Assembly: GCA_021812735.1 (NCBI GenBank) | Contig: JAKAMV010000352.1 | Coordinates: 1 to 8,965, forward strand | Direction of reading: 5' to 3' | DNA: 8,965 nucleotides | Source of the DNA: Chloroflexota bacterium | GTDB lineage: Bacteria > Chloroflexota > Limnocylindria > Limnocylindrales > CSP1-4 | In this document: positions 1-6,700 of the stretch, piece by piece | Position numbering within the stretch: the stretch's first letter is position 1 | Layout of the letters: the number at the start of each line of letters is the position of its first letter | Notes under the pieces: generated by a model | What the model was told of the DNA's origin: nothing | Database searches by the model: none | The model's input: the letters and a program-made list of their open reading frames with translations, nothing else | Translations under genes and position numbers: made by a program

Positions 1-1
1 G

Positions 2-244
2 CCATCGACGAAGTCGGGCCGGCTGAACTGGACCTGTGAGACGTTCACCGCGAGGCGCCCTCCGATGTCGATCCCCTGTTCACCCCAGGAGACGAGACGG
101 GCACAGGCCGTGGCCAGCACCCAGGCCGCGCCGGCCCAGGCGGCGGCAAGCTCCCCTGACGCCGGGCTGACCCTGCTCGCCGCACTCGCCGCGGCGGCGT
201 CCACGATCGGCGGGGCCCGACTGCTGCTGGCCAGACGCCGTTGA
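2..244 (+). CDS. C-terminal end of an exported or membrane-anchored protein (5' truncated)
   Basis: Reading frame 2 is open from the window edge to a TGA at 242-244 and gives 80 residues. About 84% of its codons end in G or C, as expected for real coding sequence here, while the other two forward frames are broken by stops. The visible part has a segment with two cysteines (WTCET and IPCSP), then an Ala/Gln/Ser/Pro-rich linker, then SSPDAG followed by about 20 mostly hydrophobic residues and a final Arg-Arg-Arg. That order (low-complexity linker, hydrophobic stretch, positive tail) is the layout of a cell-wall sorting signal or C-terminal membrane anchor. No canonical LPXTG is present and an Arg interrupts the hydrophobic stretch near its end. 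I infer an exported protein held at the membrane. The family is unknown because the N-terminal part lies outside the window. An internal ATG at 65 is an unlikely start. Confidence 0.5.
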   Translation, partial: PSTKSGRLNWTCETFTARRPPMSIPCSPQETRRAQAVASTQAAPAQAAASSPDAGLTLLAALAAAASTIGGARLLLARRR

Positions 245-252
245 CGCTGTGT

Positions 253-267
253 CGGGACGGCGTCCCG
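253..267. promoter_or_regulatory. short perfect inverted repeat between genes
   Basis: CGGGACG and CGTCCCG are perfect 7-bp arms around a single central G, 8 bases after the upstream stop codon and about 80 bases before the next start. As RNA it would be a 6-bp GC stem with a 3-base loop and no following T-run. It could be a weak terminator for the upstream gene or an operator for the downstream pair. The sequence does not decide between these, and short GC palindromes are common by chance at this composition. Confidence 0.25.
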
Positions 268-334
268 CTACCCGCCGTGCGTGGCAACCTATCAGTCGCG
301 GCGGCAGCGTGGCGCGAGAGGGCCGCCTTGGACT

Positions 335-339
335 GGAGG
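335..339 (+). promoter_or_regulatory. ribosome binding site that decides the start of the AA_synth gene
   Basis: GGAGG sits 6 bases before the GTG at 346. The reading frame is open further upstream, to a TTG at 241, but that codon lies inside the end of the preceding gene. The extra residues would also not resemble the family N-terminus, which begins at about this GTG. Confidence 0.7.
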
Positions 340-345
340 CGCGGC

Positions 346-888
346 GTGGACATCCGCAAGATCGTGGTCGAGGTGGAGGAGACGCGGACGGTGGCCGGCC
401 GCGCCCTCGCCCGCCCGACCCGCAAGGCCGTCGCGTCGGTCGTGATCTCGAATCCCTGCGCGGGCCGCTACGTCGAGGACCTGTCGGCGCTCGAGGACCT
501 CGGTGCGGAGGTCGGCGGGCTGCTGGCCGAGCGGGCGATGGCCGCCCTCGGCGCCGACACGCGGGTCAGCGCGTACGGCAAGGGCGCCATCGTGGGCCTG
601 GGCGGCGAGCTCGAGCACGCGGCCGCGATCCTGCACCCCAAGTTCGGCGCGCCGGTGCGGGCGGTCGCGGGCGGCGGCCCGTCGATCATCCCCTCGACCA
701 AGCTCCTCGCCGGGCCCGGGACACTGCTGGCGATGCCGCTGGTCAATCGCGACGACCTGTGGAGCTTCGACGAGATGGACGCCGCCACGGTGCAGCTCCC
801 GGACGCGCCGCGGGCGGACGAGATCGTGGTGAGCCTGGCGCTGGCTGCCGGCGGGCGGCCAGGCGCGCGGACAAGGAGGCCCGGCTGA
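346..888 (+). CDS. amino acid synthesis family protein (DUF1185 / AA_synth)
   Basis: The product is 180 residues, about the usual size of the AA_synth (DUF1185) family. Family landmarks visible are the N-terminal IRKIVVEVEETR strand, the NPCAGRYVEDL motif (residues 36-46), YGKGAIVG (77-84), GELEHAAAILHPKFG (87-101), the GGGPSIIPSTK loop (109-119) and the closing PRADEIVV strand. The biochemical role of the family is not firmly established. The name comes from a proposed link to amino acid synthesis, but I recall members lying in catabolic clusters with monooxygenases and hydrolases. The GTG start is chosen for its GGAGG at 6 bases. The stop TGA shares its last base with the ATG of the EthD gene, so the two are translationally coupled. 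No signal peptide or membrane segment is seen, so it is probably cytoplasmic. Family assignment is confident; function is not. Confidence 0.85.
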   Translation: MDIRKIVVEVEETRTVAGRALARPTRKAVASVVISNPCAGRYVEDLSALEDLGAEVGGLLAERAMAALGADTRVSAYGKGAIVGLGGELEHAAAILHPKFGAPVRAVAGGGPSIIPSTKLLAGPGTLLAMPLVNRDDLWSFDEMDAATVQLPDAPRADEIVVSLALAAGGRPGARTRRPG

Positions 889-1193
889 TGTTCAAGGCGA
901 TCATCCTGCTGACCCGCAGGGACGGCATGTCGAAGGGCGAGTTCCGGCACTGGCTGCTGGTGACGCACTCGCCGCTCGCGCGGCAGTTGCCGGGCATCCG
1001 GAAGCTGACGTTCAACGTCGTGGAGAACGAGGACGTGGCGGTCGACGGCGTCTCGGAGCTGTGGTTCGACAGCCGCGAGGCGTTCGACGCCGCCTATGCC
1101 ACTGAGATCGGCAGGGCCGTGGCCGGCGACTCGCTGACCAACGTGAAGGCGCGGGTCCGGCTGATGGTGGACGAGCAGCCGCAGCTCGGCTGA
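888..1193 (+). CDS. EthD family protein
   Basis: This 101-residue protein is a single EthD domain (dimeric alpha+beta barrel fold). It opens with FKAIILLTRRDGMSKGEFRHWLLVTHSPLARQ, the typical first strand and helix with the conserved H-W and THSPLA region. It then continues with LPGIRKLTFNVV, the SELWFDSREAFDAAY helix and a final VRLMVDE strand. EthD-like proteins accompany oxygenase or P450-based degradation genes. Some have enzymatic roles such as decarboxylation or lactone chemistry, but many have no known reaction. The ATG overlaps the previous stop by one base (TGATG) and is preceded by AAGGAGG at 873-879, 8 bases away. The pair therefore forms one operon and probably serves one pathway. 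The substrate cannot be told from this sequence. Confidence 0.85.
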   Translation: MFKAIILLTRRDGMSKGEFRHWLLVTHSPLARQLPGIRKLTFNVVENEDVAVDGVSELWFDSREAFDAAYATEIGRAVAGDSLTNVKARVRLMVDEQPQLG

Positions 1194-1194
1194 A

Positions 1195-1211
1195 CTCGCC
1201 CGCCGGGCGGG
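1195..1211. terminator. GC hairpin between convergent genes
   Basis: Bases 1195-1201 pair with 1205-1211 (7 bp including one G-T wobble, loop GCC). The hairpin begins 2 bases after the EthD stop and lies 18 bases beyond the lipid-kinase stop on the other strand, so it could serve both. There is no T-run on either side, so this would be a GC-stem type terminator at best. Confidence 0.35.
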
Positions 1212-1228
1212 AGGATCCGGGGCTGCGG

Positions 1229-2173
1229 TCAGGCGCGGAGCACCTGGAGGGCGCCGGGCCGGATGCGCGCCTCGAGCGCCCCGGGTCCGAATGGGTCGCC
1301 GTCCACCTCGACCGGCTCCGACGGCGCCACCTCCACCCGCACCGACTGCCCGGTGAGCCGCAAGCCTGCACCGGTGGCCGATGACCCGCAGGAGGTGGCG
1401 AGCAGCAGCTCAACGACGCCCCGGACCCCGCCGAGCACGCCGCCGCGCGGCAGCACGAACACGTGCAGCAGGCCGTCGTCCGACGGCACGGGCAGGCGCG
1501 GCCTGAGCCCGCCCGGCATGGCGCCTCCGGCGTTCGCGATCAGCGTCACCACTGCGTCGATCTCCGTGGCGACTCCGTCGACGGTGACCACGGTCGGGCG
1601 GGGTCGGAGGTGCTCGAGCAGCCGGCTGGCTGCGAGGAAGTACGCCGCCACGCCGTAGCGGCGCTTGGACTCGCGGTCCATCGCCTCCATGACCCGGGCG
1701 TCGAAGCCTGTGCCGCAGGCCACCACGAACGGGAGGGTCTGGTCCGGCGCGCCGGGACGCTCGAGGCGGACCTCGCCCACGTCATGCGCGTGCGGCGTCC
1801 CGGTGGCCAGTGTGGTCATCGCCCAGTCGAGGTGGCGGGGGATCCCGACCGACGCCGCGTACAGGTTGCCGGTGCCGCACGGCAGGACGCCCACGGACAC
1901 GCCCGAGCCGGCGAGCGGGCCCGAGGCGTCGCGGAGCGTGCCGTCGCCGCCTGCGACGGCGACGATGGCCGCCCCTCCGGCGACCGCCGTCTCGGCCGCC
2001 GCCCGGACCTCGGCCCGGTCGGCGGCCACCGCCACCTCTACGCGGTCGAGGCCGCGCCGGTGCAGCGCCTCGACCCCGGCAGCCACCACGCGCTCGCGCA
2101 CGGCAGCGTCGCGGAGCCGAGACGCTCCGGGGTTCACGATGAGGACGGCGAGGCGGGGGTCGGGTGCGGGCAT
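1229..2173 (-). CDS. diacylglycerol kinase family lipid kinase (YegS/DgkB-like)
   Basis: The product is 314 residues, within the usual size of soluble diacylglycerol/lipid kinases. It phosphorylates a lipid hydroxyl with ATP, typically diacylglycerol to phosphatidate or a related lipid, at the inner face of the membrane. Motifs seen: IVNPGA (residues 12-17), the nucleotide-binding GGDGT (75-79), PCGTGN (98-103; usual form PxGTxN), CGTGFDA (153-159), PSDDGLLHV (230-238; the DDG pair fits the family's catalytic-base region) and VDGDP (289-293). No membrane helix is evident. The ATG at 2173 gives the family N-terminus. The frame stays open to a TTG at 2257, but the added 28 residues are unlike the family and that TTG lies inside the operator at 2253-2266. 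No strong ribosome binding site is seen. The gene is convergent with the EthD pair and divergent from the oxidoreductase. Lipid specificity cannot be read from sequence. Confidence 0.85.
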   Translation of the reverse strand: MPAPDPRLAVLIVNPGASRLRDAAVRERVVAAGVEALHRRGLDRVEVAVAADRAEVRAAAETAVAGGAAIVAVAGGDGTLRDASGPLAGSGVSVGVLPCGTGNLYAASVGIPRHLDWAMTTLATGTPHAHDVGEVRLERPGAPDQTLPFVVACGTGFDARVMEAMDRESKRRYGVAAYFLAASRLLEHLRPRPTVVTVDGVATEIDAVVTLIANAGGAMPGGLRPRLPVPSDDGLLHVFVLPRGGVLGGVRGVVELLLATSCGSSATGAGLRLTGQSVRVEVAPSEPVEVDGDPFGPGALEARIRPGALQVLRA

Positions 2174-2252
2174 GCGGAGATCATCGGGGATGGCCCCTCT
2201 GCCGTGCCGTTCCGCGCATTCCTCCGGGGCGGAAGCGACGAGGGCTGGGCGG

Positions 2253-2266
2253 TGCAAGCGCTTGCA
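2253..2266. promoter_or_regulatory. LacI-family operator (perfect palindrome)
   Basis: TGCAAGCGCTTGCA is a perfect 14-bp palindrome with a central CG and matches the general LacI/GalR-type half-site pattern TGnAAnCG. It overlaps the -35 hexamer of the promoter at 2262-2290, the classic position for repression by blocking RNA polymerase. No LacI-family regulator gene is in the window, so the regulator must act in trans. I saw no second copy here. Confidence 0.75.
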
Positions 2267-2290
2267 TGGCCGTCGGCGCCTCGCTATAGT
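2262..2290 (+). promoter_or_regulatory. sigma70-type promoter of the oxidoreductase gene
   Basis: TTGCAT (2262-2267) and TATAGT (2285-2290) are separated by exactly 17 bases. The -10 differs from TATAAT at one position and the -35 differs from TTGACA at two. Such an AT-rich hexamer stands out in this GC-rich window. Transcription would start near 2297, giving an untranslated leader of about 65 bases. The -35 shares five bases with the LacI-type operator. Confidence 0.7.
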
Positions 2291-2347
2291 CCGGCCATCG
2301 AAACGGGTGCAGGCTCGCCCTCGGCACGCCGCCGGCAGCGGGCCCCT

Positions 2348-2354
2348 GAGGGAG
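2348..2354 (+). promoter_or_regulatory. ribosome binding site that decides the oxidoreductase start
   Basis: GAGGGAG lies 7 bases before the GTG at 2362 but only 1 base before the in-frame GTG at 2356, so 2362 is preferred. The same bases can pair with 2313-2322 of the leader (CCCTC with GAGGG, then GCT with AGC across a 2-base bulge), which would mask the site in the transcript. Confidence 0.5.
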
Positions 2355-2361
2355 CGTGGTC

Positions 2362-3483
2362 GTGGCTGATCGCATCCGGGTCGGGGTCGTCGGGTGCGGC
2401 CTTGTGGCCCAGGTGATGCACCTGCCCTACCTGCGCGAGCTCGCCGACCTGTTCGAGATCGGCGGCGTGTGCGACCTGTCGCCGTCGCGAGTCGGCGCCG
2501 TCGGCGCCATGCATGGAGTGGAGCGCCGGACGACGGACTGGCGCGAGCTCCTCAGCTGGCCGCTCGACGCGGTGATGGTGCTGATCGCGGGCAGCCACGC
2601 TCCTGTCGCCGAGGCCGCGTTCGACGCCGGCATGCACGTGTTCGCGGAGAAGCCGCTCGCGCTCTCGGTGGGCGAGGGCAGGGCGATGGTGGACCATGCC
2701 GGGCGCGCGGACCGGGTCCTGATGACCGGCTACATGAAGCGCTACGACCCCGCCTACGAGCTGCTCCAGGGTCGGATGGGCGAGCTGGGCGAAATCCGGC
2801 ACGCGCGCCTCGCCACGCAGGAGTCGCCGTTCGAGCCGTACGTCGCCCACTACCCGCTGCACATGGCGAACGACGTCCCCGCCGCCGCCCTCGCCGAGCT
2901 CGCCGCCGACGACCGGGCGAGGGTCCGGGCGGCCATCGGCGACGTGGACGACCTCACCGCCCACGCCTACCGCGACTGGATCCTCGACTCGATGGTGCAC
3001 GAGCTCAACGCCGTGCGCGGGCTGCTGGGCGACCCGACGGCCGTGTCGTTCGCGCGGATCCGCGCATCGGGGATCACCGCGGTCCTGCAGTTCGGCAGCG
3101 TGGAGTGCGTGGCCACCTGGACGGACCTGCCGGGCATGGCCCGCTACCGGCAGACCTGGGAGTTCGACGGCATCGCCCGGCGGGCCGTGCTGGAGCTGCC
3201 GTCGCCGTTCCTGCGCAGCGCGCCGACCCTGCTGCGGTTCGAGGACGGCGCGGCGGGCAGGGCCGCGTCGAGCGAGACCGTCCACACCGCCGGCTACGAC
3301 GAGGCGTTCAAGCGCGAGCTCCGGGAGTTCCACGCTTCCATCACCGGCGGCCGCCCGCCGCGCACGCCCGGAGCGGACGCGGTGCGGGACCTCGCGCTGT
3401 CGGCGGCGCTCGTGACGGCGCACGTCGAGGGCCGTCCTGTGGACGACCCGATGCGCCACACCCGGGAGGGGGTCGCCCGGTGA
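2362..3483 (+). CDS. Gfo/Idh/MocA family NAD(P)-dependent oxidoreductase
   Basis: The product is 373 residues, the usual family length. The N-terminal Rossmann fold begins IRVGVVGCGLVAQ, with the nucleotide-binding GxGxxA-like motif at residues 11-16. The diagnostic EKP motif is at 96-98 (AEKPLAL), followed by MTGYMKRYDPAY (122-132) and the C-terminal alpha/beta domain. DSMVHELN (209-216) supplies the Asp and His expected in the catalytic region. Members oxidise or reduce hydroxyl groups of sugars, inositols and their derivatives with NAD(P). I infer a sugar or polyol substrate, and the LacI-type operator over the promoter supports this. The gene appears monocistronic: it has its own promoter, and a strong hairpin overlaps its stop codon. 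No transporter or kinase for the sugar is adjacent. It is probably cytoplasmic; the exact substrate is unknown. Confidence 0.88.
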   Translation: MADRIRVGVVGCGLVAQVMHLPYLRELADLFEIGGVCDLSPSRVGAVGAMHGVERRTTDWRELLSWPLDAVMVLIAGSHAPVAEAAFDAGMHVFAEKPLALSVGEGRAMVDHAGRADRVLMTGYMKRYDPAYELLQGRMGELGEIRHARLATQESPFEPYVAHYPLHMANDVPAAALAELAADDRARVRAAIGDVDDLTAHAYRDWILDSMVHELNAVRGLLGDPTAVSFARIRASGITAVLQFGSVECVATWTDLPGMARYRQTWEFDGIARRAVLELPSPFLRSAPTLLRFEDGAAGRAASSETVHTAGYDEAFKRELREFHASITGGRPPRTPGADAVRDLALSAALVTAHVEGRPVDDPMRHTREGVAR

Positions 3484-3518
3484 GGGCAGGTCTGCGGGCA
3501 GAGCCCGCAGACGCCCTC
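3482..3518 (+). terminator. strong hairpin overlapping the oxidoreductase stop codon
   Basis: Bases 3490-3499 pair perfectly with 3503-3512 around the loop AGA (10 bp). After a 2-base bulge (3488-3489), 3482-3487 pair with 3513-3518 for six more. The stem begins inside the TGA at 3481-3483. No T-run follows, so it is a GC-stem (I-shaped) terminator rather than a textbook intrinsic one. It would also protect the 3' end of the message. Confidence 0.65.
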
Positions 3519-3600
3519 GAGGCCGTGGTGCGGCCGCCGGCCGGTACACGCCAGCCTGAGCTGCCTGCGGGCCGCCGAGGGCAGACGGTGCGCCCGGGGC

Positions 3601-3632
3601 CCATCGTTCACCCGATGGTCCTCTGGCCATCG
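3601..3632 (+). repeat. alternating inverted repeat upstream of the peptidase gene
   Basis: CCATCG (3601-3606), CGATGG (3613-3618) and CCATCG (3627-3632) alternate, so the middle copy can pair with either flank. The right-hand pairing is the better hairpin: 3613-3620 with 3625-3632, 8 bp with one G-T wobble and the loop CTCT. It sits about 90-120 bases before the peptidase start. It may be a set of regulator half-sites or alternative RNA hairpins. Confidence 0.4.
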
Positions 3633-3647
3633 ACCGTGGCGGACCGG

Positions 3648-3653
3648 TACGCT
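3648..3653 (+). promoter_or_regulatory. possible -10 element for the peptidase gene
   Basis: TACGCT fits the minimal TAnnnT pattern and lies 66 bases before the ATG at 3719. No convincing -35 is seen 16-18 bases upstream, so this is a weak call. The rest of the 235-base gap 3484-3718 holds the terminator hairpin, the alternating repeat and no credible gene. Confidence 0.25.
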
Positions 3654-3718
3654 GTCGCCTGGACCGATCGGGGCTTCGCTCGGCCGCCGGTCACCGCTCG
3701 GAGGCAGTCCCCGGCTTC

Positions 3719-6700
3719 ATGGCACCAACTGCGCGCGCAATGCCCACGCGAGCGCTCGGTCGTGCGCTCGCGCCCCTCGCCGCCGCCTTGGTGGTCGCGC
3801 TGGCCGTCGGGCCGTCGGCCTCGGCAGCGTCCAGCCGGCCGCCTGCCCAGGCAGTGCGGCCCCTGTGCGGTCCGCCCGCGCCCGGCCTCGCGACCTGCCA
3901 CGCCCTGGTCTGGACCGACGCGCAGGGAACGGCTCGGCCGTTCACGACGGGCACGCCGAGCGCGACTCCCGCGGTCGACCCGCTCGTCGCGTCTGACCTG
4001 CAGGCGGCGTACGGCCTGAGCGCAGCCGCGGCCTCCCTGGGGAGCGGGGTCAAGGTGGCGGTCGTCGACGCGTACGACAACCCGACCGCCGAGGCGGACC
4101 TGGCCGGCTACCGAGCCAGCATGGGCCAGCCCGCCTGCACGTCGGCCAGCGGCTGCTTCACCAAGGTGGACCAGAACGGCGGCACCTCGTACCCGGTCCA
4201 GGACACGGGCTGGGCCGCCGAGAGCGCCCTTGACCTCGAGATGGTCTCGGCGATCTGCCCCAACTGCTCGATCATCCTCGTCGAGGCCAACAGCGAGCGC
4301 CTCTCCGACCTCGGAACGGGCGTCAACCGAGCCGTGGCCATGGGCGCCAAGTTCATCGCGAACAGCTACGGCACCTTCGAGAGCACGTCCGAGCTGGCCT
4401 GGGACGCGTCGTGGTACACGCACCCGGGCGTCGTGATCACCGTCTCGGCGGGCGACCTCGGCTACGGCGTCCAGTACCCGGCCGCGTCGCCCCACGTGGT
4501 GGCGGTCGGCGGGACGACGCTGGCCCGCAGCGGCAGCGCGTGGATCCAGTCAGCCTGGTCGGGCGCCGGCAGCGGCTGTTCGGCCTATGAGCCCAAGCCG
4601 TCGTGGCAGAAGGACGCCGGCTGCTCGAAGCGCACCGTCGCGGACGTTTCCGCGGTCGCCGACCCGTCGCCGGGCCTCGCGGTCTACCACGACGGCGCCT
4701 GGTACGTCATGGGCGGCACGAGCGCGGCCGCCCCGATCGTTGCGGCCGCGTACGCGCTGGCCGGCAACCCCGCGGCCGGCACGTACCCGGCGTCCTACCC
4801 CTACCTCCGGGGCGGCCTCACTGACGTCGTCGGCGGCAGCAACGGCACCTGCGCGACGGCGTACCTGTGCCAGGGTGTCGTCGGGTACGACGGGCCGACC
4901 GGCCTCGGAACGCTGTCAGGCACGGCGCCGCTCACGGCGCCAGCCGCTCCGGGCCAGCCGCAGAACGTGAGCGTCGCGCCGGGCAGCGGCTCGGTCGCGG
5001 TGGGCTGGGATCCGCCGGGATCCGACGGCGGCGCACCCATCACCAGGTACACCGCCACCGCAAGCCCCGGCGGGCATGCCTGCACCTGGTCGAGCGGCCC
5101 CTACACGTGCACCGTCACCGGCCTGACCAACGGGCTGGGGTACACCATCACCGTCACTGCGGCCAACTCGGCGGGCACGGGCGCGCCGTCGAGCCCGTCA
5201 TCGACCGTCACGCCTCGAGGCCTCCCGGGGCAGGCCCAGAACGTGGCCGGCCAGCCGGGTGACGGGTCCGTTGCGGTCTCTTGGTCCGCGCCCACCAGCG
5301 ACGGGGGAACGCCGCTGACGGGCTATGCTGTCACCGCCTCGCCCGGCGGCGGCAGCTGCTCGGCCACGCCGCCGACGACCAGCTGCACCGTCGCCGGACT
5401 CGTCAACGGGCAGGCCTACACGTTCACCGTGACGGCCGCCAATGCGGCGGGCGCGGGCCCTCCGTCTCCCTCGTCGGCCGCGGTCACGCCGCGCACGGTG
5501 CCGGGCGCCCCGGCGGGCGTCCAGGCGGAGCCCGGCAACGCGACAGCCCGGGTGTCGTGGTCGGCGCCATCGTCCGACGGCGGTGCGGTGATCAGCCGCT
5601 ACACCGTCACGTCGTGGCCCGGTGGCGCCACGTGCAGCTGGGCCTCCGGGCCGCTCGCGTGCACGGTAGCCGGGCTGTCGAACGGCCAGTCGTACACCTT
5701 CACCGTGGTCGCCACGAACGCCGCCGGCAACGGCCCTGCCTCGGGCTCGTCCGGCGTGGTGATGCTGGCGGCCCTTCCCGCCCCTCCGACGGGGGTGACG
5801 GTGTCGCTGCCCGCCTCGCCGGAGCTGGGGTCGCTCGACGTGGCGTGGGTCGGCGGCGGCGTGGGCTCGCCGGTGACGGGCTACACGGCGACGGCGTACA
5901 TCCCCGGCACGCTCGCATCGACGCGTCGCAGCTGCCTCGCAACCGGGGCACCTCCCGCATCGAGCTGCACGATCACGGGCCTCGCCCCCGGGGTCGCCGT
6001 CGTCGTGCGCGTGGCCGCCACCACGACCGCGGGGACGGGGCCGGCCTCCGACCCGTCCGGCCCGATCACGCCACCGGCGCCGCCGTCCGCGACCGTCGGC
6101 TCGCTGCCCGCGTGGTCGGCCGCCACGTCGGTGGAGGTGCCGCTGGCGGGCACCCCGGGCACCAACGCGATCGCCGGCTACGACCTGCGCTTCCGGCGCG
6201 CCCTCTGGAACGGGTCGTTCGGGTCGTTCGGCTACCGCTCCACGACCACACCGAGCGTCACCCTGCCCGTCGCCGCCGGCGCAACGTACTGCTTCAGCGT
6301 GCGGGCCCACGACGCCCTGGGCTACACGCCACGCACCTGGTCCGCCGAGCGCTGCACCGCCGTGCCGCTCGACGACCGGAGCCTGTGGCGCCGCGGCAGG
6401 TGGAGTACCGGCAGTGGCGCCGCGTACTACCGCTCCACCTGGACGCGCTCCTCCTCGCCCGACGCCACGCTCGTGCGCACCTCGGTCCAGGCCAAGCGCA
6501 TCTCGATCGTGGCGACCACGTGCCCCACATGCGGCTCGATCCGCGTCTACCTGGGCTCCACGCTCCTGCGCTCGATCAGCCTCGCCTCCTCGGCCACCGT
6601 CAACCGCCGAGTGATCGCGGTCGCGGCCTTCACCACCGTCCGCTCCGGCACGTTGACACTCAAGGTGACAACGTCGGGGCGCATGGTGCGCATCGACGGG

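Noticed and set aside
241..270. TTGACG at 241-246 as a -35 box for the AA_synth pair
   Set aside because: No acceptable -10 lies 16-18 bases downstream (the best is CCGCTA). The hexamer falls on the upstream stop codon and is probably chance.
241..345. Extension of the AA_synth gene to the TTG at 241
   Set aside because: The TTG overlaps the end of the upstream gene and has no ribosome binding site. The GTG at 346 has GGAGG at 6 bases and the correct family N-terminus.
2174..2252. Minus-strand promoter for the lipid kinase mirrored from the operator
   Set aside because: The palindrome does give a TTGCAC on the minus strand, but the bases 17 positions on read TTCCGC, with no -10-like hexamer.
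2174..2257. Extension of the lipid kinase to the TTG at 2257
   Set aside because: The added 28 residues do not fit the family, and the TTG lies within the LacI-type operator. The ATG at 2173 gives the expected N-terminus.
2284..3630. Long minus-strand open frame across the oxidoreductase gene
   Set aside because: It is the antisense shadow of a clear Gfo/Idh/MocA gene. Its translation is Arg/Gly/Pro/His-rich, matches no family I know, and arises from the GC-biased third positions of the real gene.
3608..4495. Minus-strand open frame across the start of the peptidase
   Set aside because: It lies antisense to the signal peptide and catalytic domain of a well-supported gene, and its product shows no domain.
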